64,000 nt of DNA. Source: Darksidea phi (lineage: Eukaryota > Ascomycota > Dothideomycetes > Pleosporales > Lentitheciaceae). The position numbers were made by a program, and so were the translations under genes. The notes below the pieces were generated by a model. The model ran no database searches. It was not told where the DNA came from and saw only the letters and a program-made list of their open reading frames with translations. Shown one piece after another: positions 21,806-32,873 of the stretch; positions within the stretch are counted from its first letter, which is position 1, and every line of letters begins with the position of its first letter. Location: positions 24,726 to 88,725 of the forward strand of contig JASJFT010000189.1 in assembly GCA_030770425.1 (NCBI GenBank), written 5' to 3'.

Positions 21806-22500
21806 ATGACGCTACAACTCCCCACGGTCACGATCGTATGTATTCCCCACTAGTCGCCCAATCCCAAGTTAATAAGATTTTGCAGGATGACCTGCGCCAA
21901 TTCCACGCGAAACATTTCGCAAACGCACCGTTACCCACGAATTATCTCCATGGCGCCGTGACAGAAGCTGTGCAAGAAGGGTACACCTATGAAGATGAAG
22001 ACCTAGGCTACTATGAGGATGGCGTGCAGCGTACCCTCACCGACGAGGAAATCGCCATCCTCCGTCACACCGAGATCCAAACCATCTTGCGCGAACGCAG
22101 ACGACGACTTGAAGAAGGCAAGCCCATTCATGCCGTGTCCACCCCACCATCTCCATCGATAAACCTAGATGCCTTTGCCAGACGCGAACCCACCGCCTCC
22201 GCATCTCCTTCCCCAGAACAAAATGCGGCTAAATCCATCGCGTCCGATGCCGATAAAGTGCAGAGCGGTCGTGTCAACAAGCCAAAACAAAAGTGGACAG
22301 CGATCAGCGAGAAGTCGAGGGCTAGGAACGCAAAGAACAGACAGAAGAACCGGAAGAATCACCGCGCGAGAAAAAAGGAGGAGCAGAAGAAAAAAGAACA
22401 GGAGATGCTAAAGGCTGAAGAGAGCGACGAGTGGGATCCGTGGCATCAGGCAAATGGACCGGATGTGCAGAATGATCCTACTGTTGATCTGGACTACTGA
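21806..22500 (+). CDS. DUF3807-like fungal nuclear/basic protein
   Basis: Two exons, 21806-21835 and 21886-22500 (214 aa). The continuous frame from 21787 would also start with ATG, but splicing the 50-nt intron (GTATGT donor, CAG acceptor) gives MTLQLPTVTIDDLRQFHAKH, which fits the family better than the unspliced N-terminus. Visible blocks: FHAKHFANAPLP, LGYYEDGVQRTLTDEEIAIL and RHTEIQTILRERRRR, then a Ser/Pro-rich linker, a highly basic coiled region (RARNAKNRQKNRKNHRARKK) and an acidic Trp-containing tail (DEWDPWHQ). The conserved N-terminal half matches what I know of DUF3807, a fungal family without assigned function. The basic stretch suggests the nucleus or RNA binding, which is inference. 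Confidence 0.78.
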
Positions 22501-23497
22501 GGACATGGTCGAATGCGCCCATTGGGCGCCAAACAATGTCTATTTGCAGCTGCGATTAGTAGCCGTAACCAGCCAATAATGAGTTTTGCTTCCACGACTG
22601 GTCGCCGAAGGGCTGGTTTCTACAGAAAATAGCAGGTGTATGCTCTCTTCTCGTATCCGTTCCCTCATGCCGACATGCAATGACGAAGACCATTGTATGG
22701 TCATCCTTAGTCGGAGACGCAAAAGACTTGATTGTGAGCCCGGGGCTGTCTTACAGTTTGGTATCATGTGGCTTGACTTGAATTTGTCATTGACGAATAA
22801 GATAATCTTCTCTCTGATATAGCTCGTTCTGCCGCGTGGTTGTGGTCATCGCGGAATGCTGTCGAAGCTGACTAGTTTGATCAAGGCTCGAAACTTGAAA
22901 TATTTCCTAATTGAGGAAATGGTGCCTACGTGCTTCATAATCACTGGCTCCCAAAAGGAGGCGCCCGCGGAGAAACCCGCATTAGCATAGCACGACGTCT
23001 ATCATTGCCAGGATTCTTGCCGTTTATCGAGCTATTCTCAAAGCTTATGCCTATACGGCCGCGGACAGTCTTTATGCTGCACGAGCTGCGACGCTCGTAG
23101 ATGAGTAATCGTCAGCGAATGCAGCGTCAAGCATGCTAAGCCAATGCGTCTACGGTATGCATGCAGCGAGAACACCATCTGCAAAGTTTATTTACGTTTC
23201 CTTTGGGAGTATCATCAACGAACGAACCATATTCAAGCCTATAGCACGGTTCCGTGTGTAAGATTGGTTAGCTTGTCCCACCCGTCTTACTTACGAGGAA
23301 GATACAATTCCAAAACTGCACTGACACGGGGCAAGTAGACGCCATGGCATATCCGTACATTGGAACTGAACCTTGCCGAGGAAGTATAAAGATGTGACGG
23401 ATGTCGTGGGAAAGTGTAAACAGACCAGCACCATTTCGCCGAACATCCATACAACTCTCCTCGGCCAAGCAGCAAAATCAACACCACGGACAGCAAC
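22501..23497. other. Intergenic, hydrolase promoter
   Basis: About 1 kb with no supportable gene. Small frames at 22586-22822 and 23144-23338 lack features. A pyrimidine/AC-rich leader (CAACACCACGG..) precedes the hydrolase start. Confidence 0.5.
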
Positions 23498-24373
23498 ATG
23501 ACATTCCTCACCACCATGGCCCAATATCTAGCCCTCTCAAGTGGCGAGAATGTCTTCTACCGCGAAGCTGGCGCTACCACTTCGCCTACCATACTCCTGC
23601 TCCATGGCTTTCCATCCTCCTCTCATCAGTTCCGCAACCTCATCCCCATCCTCGCCCCTCACTATCGCGTCGTTGCGCCCGATCTTCCGGCGTATGGCTT
23701 CACTTCCGTCCCCGACAACTATAACTACACCTTCGCTAAGATCGCCACCACCATCGACACCTTCCTCGCCGAGCTCCCTAACCCGCCAACTAAGTACAGT
23801 ATTTATCTCTTTGACTACGGTGCTCCTACCGGCTTCAGACTAGCCATGAAGCACCCCGAAAGGGTCCAAGCCCTCATCGCTCAAAACGGCAACGCCTACA
23901 TCGACGGCCTAGGCGCCTTCTGGGATCCCATCAAAACCCTCTGGAGCACCACAAACTCCGCTTCCGCCCGCGACGCTCTACGCAGTCTTCTAGAGTTCAA
24001 CAGCACGAAATGGCAATATCTGAACGGCGCTCCTCAGTCCTCTCTCATCGCTCCAGAGGCATACTACCTTGACCAAGCACTCATGGACCGTCCAGGCAAT
24101 AAAGATATCCAGATCGATCTGTTTTATGATTACAGGACCAATGTGGAACTGTATCCTCAGTGGCAGGAGTGGTTGAAAACGAGCCAGGTGCCCATATTGG
24201 TGCCTTGGGGTAAGAATGATAAGATTTTTATTAGTCCTGGGGCGGAGGCGTATAAGAGGAATTCGCCGCACGCGGAGGTGCATCTTTTGGACGCGGGGCA
24301 TTTCGCCCTCGAAACCCATGTTCAGGGGATTGGAGCGCTCATTATTGAGTTTCTGAAGAAGCATGGGATTTAG
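23498..24373 (+). CDS. Alpha/beta hydrolase of the haloalkane dehalogenase/epoxide hydrolase type
   Basis: Single exon, 291 aa from 23498; a second in-frame ATG at 23516 has a stronger CACCATGG context and may be the real start. Oxyanion-hole motif HGFPSSSHQFR at about residues 37-47. The nucleophile elbow reads FDYGAPTG, with Asp as nucleophile instead of Ser, as in haloalkane dehalogenases and epoxide hydrolases. The cap domain contains the FWDPIKTLW region, an acid is probably supplied near WGKNDKIF, and the catalytic His is in DAGHFALET. No signal peptide, so intracellular. The family hydrolyses C-halogen or epoxide bonds through a covalent ester intermediate; the natural substrate cannot be read from sequence. 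Flanked by unrelated genes, so context gives no pathway. Confidence 0.88.
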   Translation: MTFLTTMAQYLALSSGENVFYREAGATTSPTILLLHGFPSSSHQFRNLIPILAPHYRVVAPDLPAYGFTSVPDNYNYTFAKIATTIDTFLAELPNPPTKYSIYLFDYGAPTGFRLAMKHPERVQALIAQNGNAYIDGLGAFWDPIKTLWSTTNSASARDALRSLLEFNSTKWQYLNGAPQSSLIAPEAYYLDQALMDRPGNKDIQIDLFYDYRTNVELYPQWQEWLKTSQVPILVPWGKNDKIFISPGAEAYKRNSPHAEVHLLDAGHFALETHVQGIGALIIEFLKKHGI

Positions 24374-24942
24374 GCGGTCGTTTCCCGACGAAGCGATGTG
24401 CGGATAAAAAGAGTTGGAATAAAATTGCCTATCTACCCTTAACGAGGGATTCATTATCGAAAGCTGCGTGCTAGCTACCTCTGTATTGCAGATCCAGATT
24501 ATACATGACGGTTGTTAGTTTCACAAAGAGCAGTTACACTCCTTTAAATGATATTTTGAAGTCGTGAACGTTGCAAGATACGATCTCCAATGAGTGAACC
24601 CCAGAAAAGGGCTAAGAGTTTAACGTTTAAAACACTGATATTGGTATTCATATTCCTCGAGGGATTTGAGGGTCACGTGTAGTAGCTCCAAGGCGGTGAC
24701 GGCGTCGAGTGCTCCAAAATACCGATTCTGCCGGCCCGCCAAAATCATTCTGCCAAGAGTTCGAGCTCTTCACTCACCATTCGCCATTAACATCGAAGAA
24801 ACCATTGAACCTTCCACTTGAACTACTAATACAGTTGGATCTCTTCCTGAGTGCTCTTTGCGAGCTCTGACAGACTCACAAAACCTGTGTCATTTGACCG
24901 ACATCTGTGGGAGGAGGCGGGGAAGCCTAAGGAGCTGTCGCG
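24374..24942. other. Intergenic, NAT10/Kre33 promoter
   Basis: 3' flank of the hydrolase and upstream region of the RNA acetyltransferase gene. No other element seen. Confidence 0.5.
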
Positions 24943-27900
24943 ATGCCGAAGAAAGCGATGTACGAGCGCATTTAGTAGGCTAGAACTGCGGTGTTTGCTA
25001 ATATGACTGCAGTGATGCTCGTATACCGGCGTTGATTCGCAATGGCGCTCAGGTACGCATGCGCAAAGCCTCGGTTCGATACAATAGATTGCTTAAATCT
25101 TGTAGGAAAAGAAACGAAGCTTTTTTGTGGTCGTCGGCGACCGGCAAAAAGATGTCATAGTCAATTTGTATCACATTCTACTAAATGTGGATGTGAAGTT
25201 GAACAAGTCGGTGCTATGGGCATACAAAAACAAATTGCTTGGCTTCTCAAGGTGCGTGACGAGCTAGAGAAGTGGGTTGGAGACCGCTGACAATGTTTGC
25301 TAGTCACCGTAAGAAACGCGAAAAGAAAATCAAAAATGAAATCAAACGAGGCATCCGCGACATCGACACAGAAGACCCCTTCGAGCTGTTCGTCTCGACC
25401 CAGAACGTTCGATATGTATACTACAAAGAGACGGAGAAAATTCTGGGTAACACGTACGGAATGTGCATATTGCAGGACTTCGAGGCTATCACACCCAACC
25501 TACTTGCGCGGACAATAGAAACTGTCGAAGGAGGCGGACTGGTGATATTACTGTTGAAGGGCATGAAGAGTTTGAAGCAGCTGTTCACTTTATCAATGGA
25601 CGTCCACTCGCGATACCGAACCGAAGCGCATACCGATGTCGTGGCGCGATTCAACGAGCGATTTATATTATCTCTAGGGAAATGTGAGTCATGCTTGGTG
25701 GTTGACGATGAGCTGAATGTGCTGCCGATATCAGGAGGAAAGCACGTCAGGCTATTACCTCCACCAGATCCAGAGGCCGAGGGCAAGACAGAGAAGGCGA
25801 AAGAATTGGAGCAAATCAAAGAGTCACTAGCAGACACCGCCCCTGTGGGCGACCTCATTAAGCTCGCGAAAACTGTGGACCAGGCTAAGGCACTGCTCAC
25901 ATTTGTGGACGCGATCGCTGAGAAGACTCTCCAGAGCACGGTGGCTTTAACAGCCGCTCGAGGACGAGGAAAATCGGCAGCCTTAGGTGTAGCAGTAGCG
26001 ACAGCGATTGCGCATGGCTACTCTAATATCTTCATTACCTCGCCGAGTCCAGAGAATTTGAAGACGCTTTTTGAGTTCGTCTTCAAAGCTTTCGATGCGC
26101 TCGGATACATGGACCACCAGGATTACACCATCATGCAATCTACCAATCCGGACTTCAACAAGGCCATCGTGCGCGTCAACGTGCATCGACAGCATCGACA
26201 AACTATACAGTACATCCAGCCACAGGACGCATACACTCTCGGCCAAGCAGAGTTGGTGGTCATTGATGAAGCTGCAGCGATACCACTACCTCTAGTGAGG
26301 AAGCTGATGGGTCCTTATCTAGTCTTTATGGCTTCTACGATCAATGGTTATGAAGGAACGGGACGCTCGTTGTCACTTAAGCTCATTCAGCAACTGCGAG
26401 AGCAGTCTCGGGGTCGAACAGCTAACGGCATCGATCATGTCATTGATCGCTCGACAGGGAAGGAAACAAAAGACGGCACAGAAACATCGCTAGCCGGTCG
26501 GTCTTTGCGCGAGATTACGCTTTCAGAGCCTATTCGATACGCGCAAGGTGACGCAGTTGAACGATGGCTGAACGATGTCCTTTGTTTGGATGCAACCCTT
26601 CCGCGATCCAAGATGAACACTCAAGGATGCCCGCATCCATCCGAATGTCAGCTTCTCCACGTTAACCGCGATACCCTCTTTTCATTCAACCCTGCTGCCG
26701 AAAAGTTCCTCCAAAAGATGATGGCGCTATATGTTGCTAGTCATTACAAGAACTCTCCGAACGATCTCCAGCTGATGTCGGACGCACCAGCGCATCAGCT
26801 TTTTGTCCTTGTACCACCTGTCACCGAGGACAATAAACTACCAGAACCGCTCTGCGTAGTTCAGGTTGCGCTTGAAGGACAAATCAGTAGAGAAAGCGTG
26901 CTTAGCAGTCTCAGTCGTGGGCAGCGCGCTGGGGGTGATTTGATTCCGTGGATTGTCTCACAGCAATTTCAAGACGAGAACTTTGCTGGCTTATCCGGCG
27001 CGCGTGTCGTGCGAATCGCAACGAATCCAGACTATATCAACATGGGCTATGGATCGAGGGCGCTAGAGTTGTTGACCGACTTCTACGATGGCAAACTTGC
27101 CAGTCTCTCAGAGACAGAACCTCAGGAAGTCCAGGGAATGCGGAGGGTGAGCGAAGAAGAGCTGGAGAATGCGACACTCCTCAAAGATGACGTGAAAATC
27201 AGAGAAGCGAAAGATATGCCACCGCTTTTTGCACGATTGCCCGAGTTGAAGGCACCGCAACTTGATTATGTCGGCGTGTCATACGGCCTCACACCCCAGC
27301 TGCACAAATTCTGGAAACGGGCGTCTTTTGTTCCGGTATACCTACGACAAACACCAAATGAATTAACTGGTGAGCACACGTGTGTGATGTTGCGCTCACT
27401 GGAGACAACGACATCAGACGGCAGCTGGGTCGCTGCGTTTGCGAAAGACTTCCAACGTCGATTTCTCTCCCTTCTTTCCTACCAATTCCGAACATTTGCC
27501 CCCGTCACAGCACTTTCGATAGATGAATCCGCTTCAGCAGGCTCAAAGCTGGATGTCGACCTCGCGCCTAGACCAATAAGGAAAGCGGAGCTTGACGACA
27601 TTCTTAGCGCTTACGATCTCAAGCGTCTGGACTCGTATGCGAATAACATGCTCGACTACCATGTTATTCTTGACATGTTACCTACCATCGCGCACCTTTA
27701 CTTTACAGGCCGGCTAAAGGGCCAGGTGAAACTGAGCGGCGTCCAGACCGCGATCCTCCTGGCCATCGGTTTGCAACGGAAGGAGTTTTCAGACGTGGAG
27801 AAAGAGCTTGGCCTGAATTCCAACCAGCTAATGGCCATGTTCGTGAAGATCATCCGTAAGGTGGCGACTTCATTCCGTACTATAGTAGAAGGCGCTGTTG

Positions 27901-28375
27901 AAGAGACAATGCCGGAAGCTATGGAAGTGGCAGATGATGGCGCTGCGGAGGGTGCAGAGGATGGTGCACAACAGCGATTTAAGCCATTGGAGAAGGACTT
28001 AGTTGAAGAGCTTCAGGAAGGTGGTGATGAAGCTCTGCGAGAAGAGAGGGAGAGGGCTAAGGCATTGATCGATGCCCTACCCTTAGACGAGTAAGCCCGC
28101 CTGTCATATCGAATTATCCTACCTTGAGCTCGCACTTACCACTCGCCACTAGGTATGCAATTGGAGCCGGTACCGCTGACTGGGAAGACGCTGAACGTCA
28201 GATCCGCAAAGCAACCAAGCAAGGTGGATCAAACAGCATGACTGTGAGTGTCAAGACCAGCAAAGATAAGAAGAAAAGGAAGGCTGGAGATGCGATGGAG
28301 GAAGCATACAAAGAGGCGGAGAAGTTCAAGGAGGGTGGGAAGAAAAAGAAAAGCAAGTTCGGGAAGGGCGGGTGA
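24943..28375 (+). CDS. kre33: RNA cytidine acetyltransferase Kre33/NAT10
   Basis: Five exons: 24943-24959, 25013-25052, 25106-25251, 25304-28090 and 28153-28375 (1070 aa). Splicing gives MPKKAIDARIPALIRNGAQ, the family N-terminus. Domains in order: N-terminal TcmA-like segment (KRSFFVVVGDR, SVLWAYKNKLLGF), helicase/ATPase core with Walker A TAARGRGKSAALG near residue 285 and the Walker-B-like LVVIDEAAAIPLP, GNAT acetyltransferase domain (RVVRIATNPDYINMGYGSRA), and a tRNA-binding C-terminal region ending in a Lys/Gly-rich tail (KKKKSKFGKGG). The enzyme makes N4-acetylcytidine in 18S rRNA and, with a Tan1 adaptor, in tRNA-Ser and tRNA-Leu, using acetyl-CoA and ATP in the nucleolus; it is also needed for 40S assembly. 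All hallmark motifs are intact and the length is normal. Confidence 0.96.
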
Positions 28376-28708
28376 TGCGTAGGAAATGAGTTAGTGCATG
28401 GGGCTTAGGTTTACATTTCGGTACCCCCGCTGTATATAAAGCAACGACATTTTCCACGCGGAGTCTTTCCCACTAGTTTTCTGTTACATCTTATATCACT
28501 CGGGCTTTGAGTCCTTCCCCTCTCCAAGTCCCACAGCGCCCTGACAACTCTCTTGAAACGCCAGTATATTAACCATCTGCAGTATATTCTTAAAGTCGTT
28601 ATTGTCACCACGCGACTAGTATCAACTCCTCCGTATGCTTGTTATAAAGCTATATCTTGAGAATCATATGGTTCCGAGATAATGGTGGCATAGATCCAGC
28701 CTGTACCT
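28376..28708. other. Short convergent spacer
   Basis: 333 bases between the 3' ends of the acetyltransferase gene and the glycine-rich gene. No feature seen. Confidence 0.5.
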
Positions 28709-29872
28709 CTACTTCAAGAACTTGCTTGCCAGATTCAAAAGCCCGCCAGCACCGCCACCGCTTCCACCACCGCTGCCTCCTCCACTGCCGCCCATTTCAC
28801 TCTTCATGTATAACTTGAGCGCCATCTGAGCCGCCTGAGCAACCGCATCTTGCTTTGTAGCTCCAGGGTCCTAGATTGTAGATTAACGACTTCCCTTGAG
28901 TACTATCATTCTATCATTTCACGAGAAACTTACTGTCTTCCCCTGACTGCTTTGCTTATCAAAGAGTTGTGCTGCCTGTCCCATAGCCAGACCGATGAAC
29001 TTGTTCTGACCACCTTTCCCATCCTCCTCCTTTCCGCCCGTGAACATCTTCAACGCCTGCATAGCAGCAGCAGAACCCACATTCTGTGAGCTGGCCTGCT
29101 TATGTCCCTCGCCATCACCATAGAACTTCTGATGCTGCTTGACTGCATCGTCCTCGTCAACATCCTCCTCTTGGAGCTTAGACTTCTTGCCGGAAAGCAT
29201 TCCAAGGGCGGTGCTGAACAGGTTGGAGTCGGCGGAGTCTCCGGCATGCGAGGAGGCATGTTGAGCTGCGCCGGAGAAGTCATCAGATGAGCCACCATAG
29301 GCGCCACCTCCACCATATGAAGTTCCGGAGGAGTGTTGACCCGAATGGTGACTTTCTTGACGACCTTCTTGACCATAACTGCCACCTCCCCCAGAGCCGC
29401 CATAGCCTCCGCTTGGATGGCTGCTGTTGCCATTTCCTCCGCCGTAACCTCCTCCACTGCCTTCATATCCTCCATATGGACGATCGTCGTATTGGTTCGC
29501 ACCGTGGCGACGTTCTTCTCCATATCCACCGCCGCCGCCTCCTCCTCCTCCATAGCCGCCAGAGCCACCGGAGGGCCGGTCACTGTATTCATTCCCACCC
29601 TGGCGCCTCTCCTCACCATATTCCCCACCTCCGCTTCCTCCGTAGCGGCCGGAGCCGCCAGACGGGCGATCGTCATAAGTGTTCGCGCCATACCGACGTT
29701 CTTCTCCATACCCGTCGCCTCCCTGACCATATTCACCCCCCTCCTGACGACGATCTCCATATTCTTCGCCTCGGCGCTCATCAACATATCCGCTGCCTCC
29801 GCCCTGCTCGCGGCGCTCGTCACGTCCGTATCCGCCACCACCGCCTTGGTTGTAGAAATCGTTGGAAGCCAT
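28709..29872 (-). CDS. Glycine-rich low-complexity protein ('beta-flanking'-like)
   Basis: Two exons on the minus strand: 29872-28934 and 28870-28709 (366 aa). Residues 1-175 are low complexity, Gly/Tyr/Arg/Asp-rich, built from loose repeats of the type GYGEERRxGxNxYDDRPSGG, repeated about four times with variations. A Gly/Ser-rich stretch follows, then a helical, conserved-looking C-terminal half: SNLFSTALGMLSGKK, DEDDAVKQHQKFYGDG, SAAAMQALKMFTGG, KFIGLAMGQAAQLFDK, ATKQDAVAQAAQMALKLYMK. The C-terminal half resembles a widespread fungal family of unknown function. The N-terminal half resembles phase-separating or RNA-binding disordered regions, without an RRM. No signal peptide. Strong low complexity also creates long mirror frames on both strands, which are not genes. 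Confidence 0.85.
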
Positions 29873-30456
29873 TGTGGTGGATAGTTTAGCTAAACCAGAA
29901 GTATTAGCCTGGACGTCTAGACTAAAAGGGAAGGAAGGAAAAGTTGGGGGAGATACTAGCAATAGCCGATATGCCTTGTGCTGCACATCATCGATGGCTA
30001 TCATGCTCACTCTGCTGTGAGCTGCAATTTGGGCTCTTCCGACCTTCTATCATACTATAACTATAAGAGAAAAAGGAACTTACGTGTAAAGTAGTCGAGA
30101 GTTATTCCTGCAAGGGTAGAGTGTAAGTAGAAAGTCAGACAATGACGATCTTATAAAGGATCATAGATGGTACCTGGGAGAAGAGCTGGACTCACCAGCC
30201 CCTCACTAGTGACGTATGGCGCAGCTACCCTTCATGCATCATGCGTGCATGCAGGTGAGCAATTTATTGGCTGCATGAGTTGATACTCAAACCTGTTTGA
30301 AACATGCGAGCGGTAAGCTAAGCGCGGGGTCTAGACAATTCGTAAAGGGTGTTGAACATGCAAACATAGATTGACTTCAAGGAAAAGGACCTAAGGCACA
30401 ATATATACAGCTTCGCCGGCGACATCTTGCTGGCGGTGACGATGTTGTTCTCGTTT
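29873..30456. other. Upstream region of the glycine-rich gene
   Basis: Promoter and leader. GTAAG- and TAG-like signals at about 30010-30085 and just before the start codon could define 5'-UTR introns, but I cannot fix them. No other gene seen. Confidence 0.4.
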
Positions 30457-30858
30457 CTATTTCTTTGCTGCTTCCTCTGCTAACTTTCTACCGATCAACA
30501 TGACCGAACAATTGCCCAACTCCCACCTTCTCTTGAAAATGTGCGCTGGATCCAGACAAGTTACTGCATGCCGCACAGCTGCCTTTAATGCGTCTTCTAT
30601 CTCTTCGGAGCCAGCTTCCCCGGGAGCGACATTTTTCGCGTCCTGCACATCAGTCCCAAGAGAACGGAGTGCGGTGATGGTATCGCCGCCAACTTCAAGC
30701 GCAGGCTGCGCCTGCAGGTGTGTATGCGGACTACTGAGCAGACAATGCATGTTCTCCCTAAGGTTGCGTTTGGCTTTTTCCAAATCAGAGACGTGGTTGC
30801 TGCGGATGCCCCGTCTTGCCTTCGTTGGTGTCGCTGCCGTGTAATGGCCCACAACTGC
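30457..30858 (-). pseudogene. 3' part of an unknown gene whose 5' side is occupied by the inverted-repeat element
   Basis: A minus-strand frame stays open from 30951 to the stop at 30457, but residues from 30951 to 30861 are translated terminal inverted repeat and start from GTG, with no ATG before an internal Met about 70 residues in. The non-repeat part (about 133 residues) looks like genuine protein: DLEKAKRNLRENMHCLLSS, SEEIEDALKAAVRHAVTC and ending FKRRWELGNCSVMLIGRKLAEEAAKK split over its last 26 residues. Either the gene lost its 5' part to the insertion, or the element sits in an intron or leader (an AG at about 30818 could be an acceptor). I do not recognise the family. Confidence 0.5.
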
Positions 30859-30860
30859 TA

Positions 30861-31286
30861 TTTGGTTTGGATTTGCGTAGTGGGAGTCTCTTTTGTAAAG
30901 CCCGTACGAAATATAGTAGGAGTTTGTATGTAGCAGAAGTGCTATACCCACACCTTATCCACGATAATAGAGCTGTAGGGCTTCACATAGTAATACCGAC
31001 GAGGCGATGTTTCGAACATTGAGATGACGAGGAATGACATGGGCTGCCGAGCAGCGGTAGCGATGAGTTAGCATACTCACACTGCCGCCCACAGTATAAA
31101 ATTGCCTGCGATGATACCAGCGACCCACTCACTACATCCATCTCTTATACCTAGCCAGCTTCCTCATTATATATCCATCAACACCCACTATAAGGTGTGG
31201 GTATAGCACCTCTACTGTGTAGAAACTCTTACTGTGTTTCGTGCGGACCTTATAAGGAGACTCCCACTATGCAAATCCAAATCAAA
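30861..31286. mobile_element. 426-bp non-autonomous inverted-repeat element (MITE) flanked by TA
   Basis: Two terminal inverted repeats of about 95 bp, 30861-30957 and 31192-31286, are near-perfect complements. Their tips read TTTGRTTTGGATTTGYR inward, continuing to TAGTGGGAGTCTC and, further in, to a GGTGTGGGTATAGCAC block at the inner edge. A TA dinucleotide flanks each end (30859-30860 and 31287-31288), consistent with a TA target-site duplication, as for Tc1/mariner and Fot1/pogo elements. The about 230-bp interior has no coding capacity. A second copy starts at 31480 and TIR fragments lie at 6125-6173 and 58072-58128. Superfamily assignment rests on the TA only. Confidence 0.88.
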
Positions 31287-31479
31287 TAAAGAAGAAGTAT
31301 GAATAACGTGGGGCAGTAAAGAGGCGTAATAGTAAAGGTTAAGGGTAGCCGCGTGCTAGTACGTTTGCGAATTTGTTCGATTAGGAAGGTATGCCCTACT
31401 TACCTACTCTCCACCTCTATAATACGCGTCGGTTCTTTTAATAAAGGTAATCCTATATCCGACCTCCTCCTTTATCCTA

Positions 31480-31880
31480 TTTGATTTGGATTTGCATAGT
31501 GGGAGTCTCTTTAGAAGGTCCGCACGAAACACAGTAGGAGTTTGTACACGGTAGAGGTGCTATACCCACACCTTATACACGATAATAGAGCTATAGAGCT
31601 GTACACAGTAATACCGACGAGGTGATGTTTCGAATATTGAGGCGCTGGACGAGAAATAACATGTGATACCGAACCATAGAGCCTGGTTGGGAGACCAACA
31701 GCGGTAGCGAGAAGTTAGCGCACTAATCCTACCACCCATAGTATAAAAATTGCCCGCGATAATACTAGTATCCTACTCACTACATCCATCTCTTATCCTT
31801 AGCCAGCTTTCTTACTATATCTATCTCTTATCCTTAGCCAGCTTCCTTATATCTATCTCTTATCTTTAGTTAGCTTCCTT
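31480..31880. mobile_element. Second copy of the inverted-repeat element, left part
   Basis: Begins with TA then TTTGATTTGGATTTGCA at 31480 and follows the 426-bp element through the left TIR and interior (shared blocks: CACCTTATMCACGATAATAG, GTAATACCGACGAGG, ACTACATCCATCTCTTA). It carries about 30 bases in its middle that the shorter copy lacks. Instead of the right TIR it runs into three tandem copies of a unit like TATCTATCTCTTATCCTTAG (31784-31883), then into a decayed frame. It may be the left end of a longer, once coding, relative. Confidence 0.75.
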
Positions 31881-31883
31881 ACC
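31784..31883. repeat. Tandem repeat, about 30-bp unit, three copies
   Basis: Three consecutive units each containing ATCTCTTATC(C/T)TTAG followed by (C/T)CAGCTT-CTTA, with small length differences. The 426-bp element has a single unit at the equivalent place, so expansion happened in this copy only. Confidence 0.75.
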
Positions 31884-31942
31884 TCTTCCTTAAACTTACT
31901 ATTAATACCTACTAACTATATATCTTTACCAACGATCGTTCG

Positions 31943-32590
31943 CCTAGTCCTTTAGTAGGACTTTTAGTAGAGGAACTAGAGCGAAATAGGCTATTCGAGT
32001 ACAGTACTCTAAACCTTTTAAATATCGCGGCGGAGTATCCCCGGTACTACAAGCGGGAGGTACTGTTAATAGGGCTCCTCGATTATAATAACTATTAGTA
32101 TAAAACTAACTATACGTTGGATATATTCGAGGGAACGAGCGGTAATAGGATTCTTATATAGCTATTAGTAGTTGCCTATATTATATTCCTGTCCGAGGCC
32201 CTATATAACGAGGATAGGCGTTTCGTCTAGAGGTAGCTATACCGTCTACGTAGGCTAGAGGAAAAGCTTATATAGGGAAGATTGTTAGGGAAGGAGGAAT
32301 TAGCCTTCTTAGTACGCTATAGAGGGAGCGAATACCTAATATAGAAGATAGAGCTGGTGTCTATAGTAGATACGATACGAACGACGGCGTAGGGGATCGA
32401 ATACGGAGGAACCGGTAGGGATAAGTAGGACGGAGGATAATAGGGATACCTAGCTAGGGAGGCTTGCTATCGTTATTACTACCCGTACCGAGATATATTA
32501 TTAGTTAAGCAGCGCGAGGGTTTAGAGGGCTAGGTACGGGCATCTATAGTAGGGGGTTCGGCGTTATCGGCGCGTTTAACTATCTATATA
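31943..32590 (+). pseudogene. Decayed reading frame interrupted almost only by TAG
   Basis: Reading frame 31943 onward on the plus strand stays protein-like for more than 600 bases, for example GLLVEELERNRLFEYSTLN, AAEYPRYYKREVLLIGLLDY, YIIFLSEALYNEDRRF and LRRLEEKLI. It is broken by about a dozen stops, most of them TAG, as expected if CAG glutamine codons were converted by RIP. I cannot assign the family. Position next to the inverted-repeat element makes a former element-encoded protein possible but unproven; a captured host gene is equally possible. Confidence 0.5.
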
Positions 32591-32873
32591 TATTATTAGT
32601 AAATTAGGAGCTATTATTATCGTATAGTTGCTACCTATACTATTACGTGAGATGTCGAAATATTAAAACATAATAAGGTGATTAGAATCACGAAAAACAT
32701 AGCTAGCCCAGGAGCCAACGTAACGTCACGCCGGGTAGTGGCCCAAGCTCCTAGGGGAGGGGCCTCCTTTATCCTATATAGCTATGTAAGTCTATACTAC
32801 CTAGAGTATCGCTATACTACGGGGTCGACTTATACTAAATGCGCGTAGGAACCTGGGGGTAAAACGTTAGAAG

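Noticed and set aside
25042..25290. 82-codon frame upstream of the NAT10 main frame as a separate gene
   Set aside because: Exons 2 and 3 of kre33 lie here in other frames and give the exact family N-terminus when spliced.
29050..29889. Long mirror frames of 200-263 codons on both strands over the glycine-rich gene
   Set aside because: They are by-products of the low-complexity coding sequence; their translations are Met/Ala or His/Arg biased with no domain.
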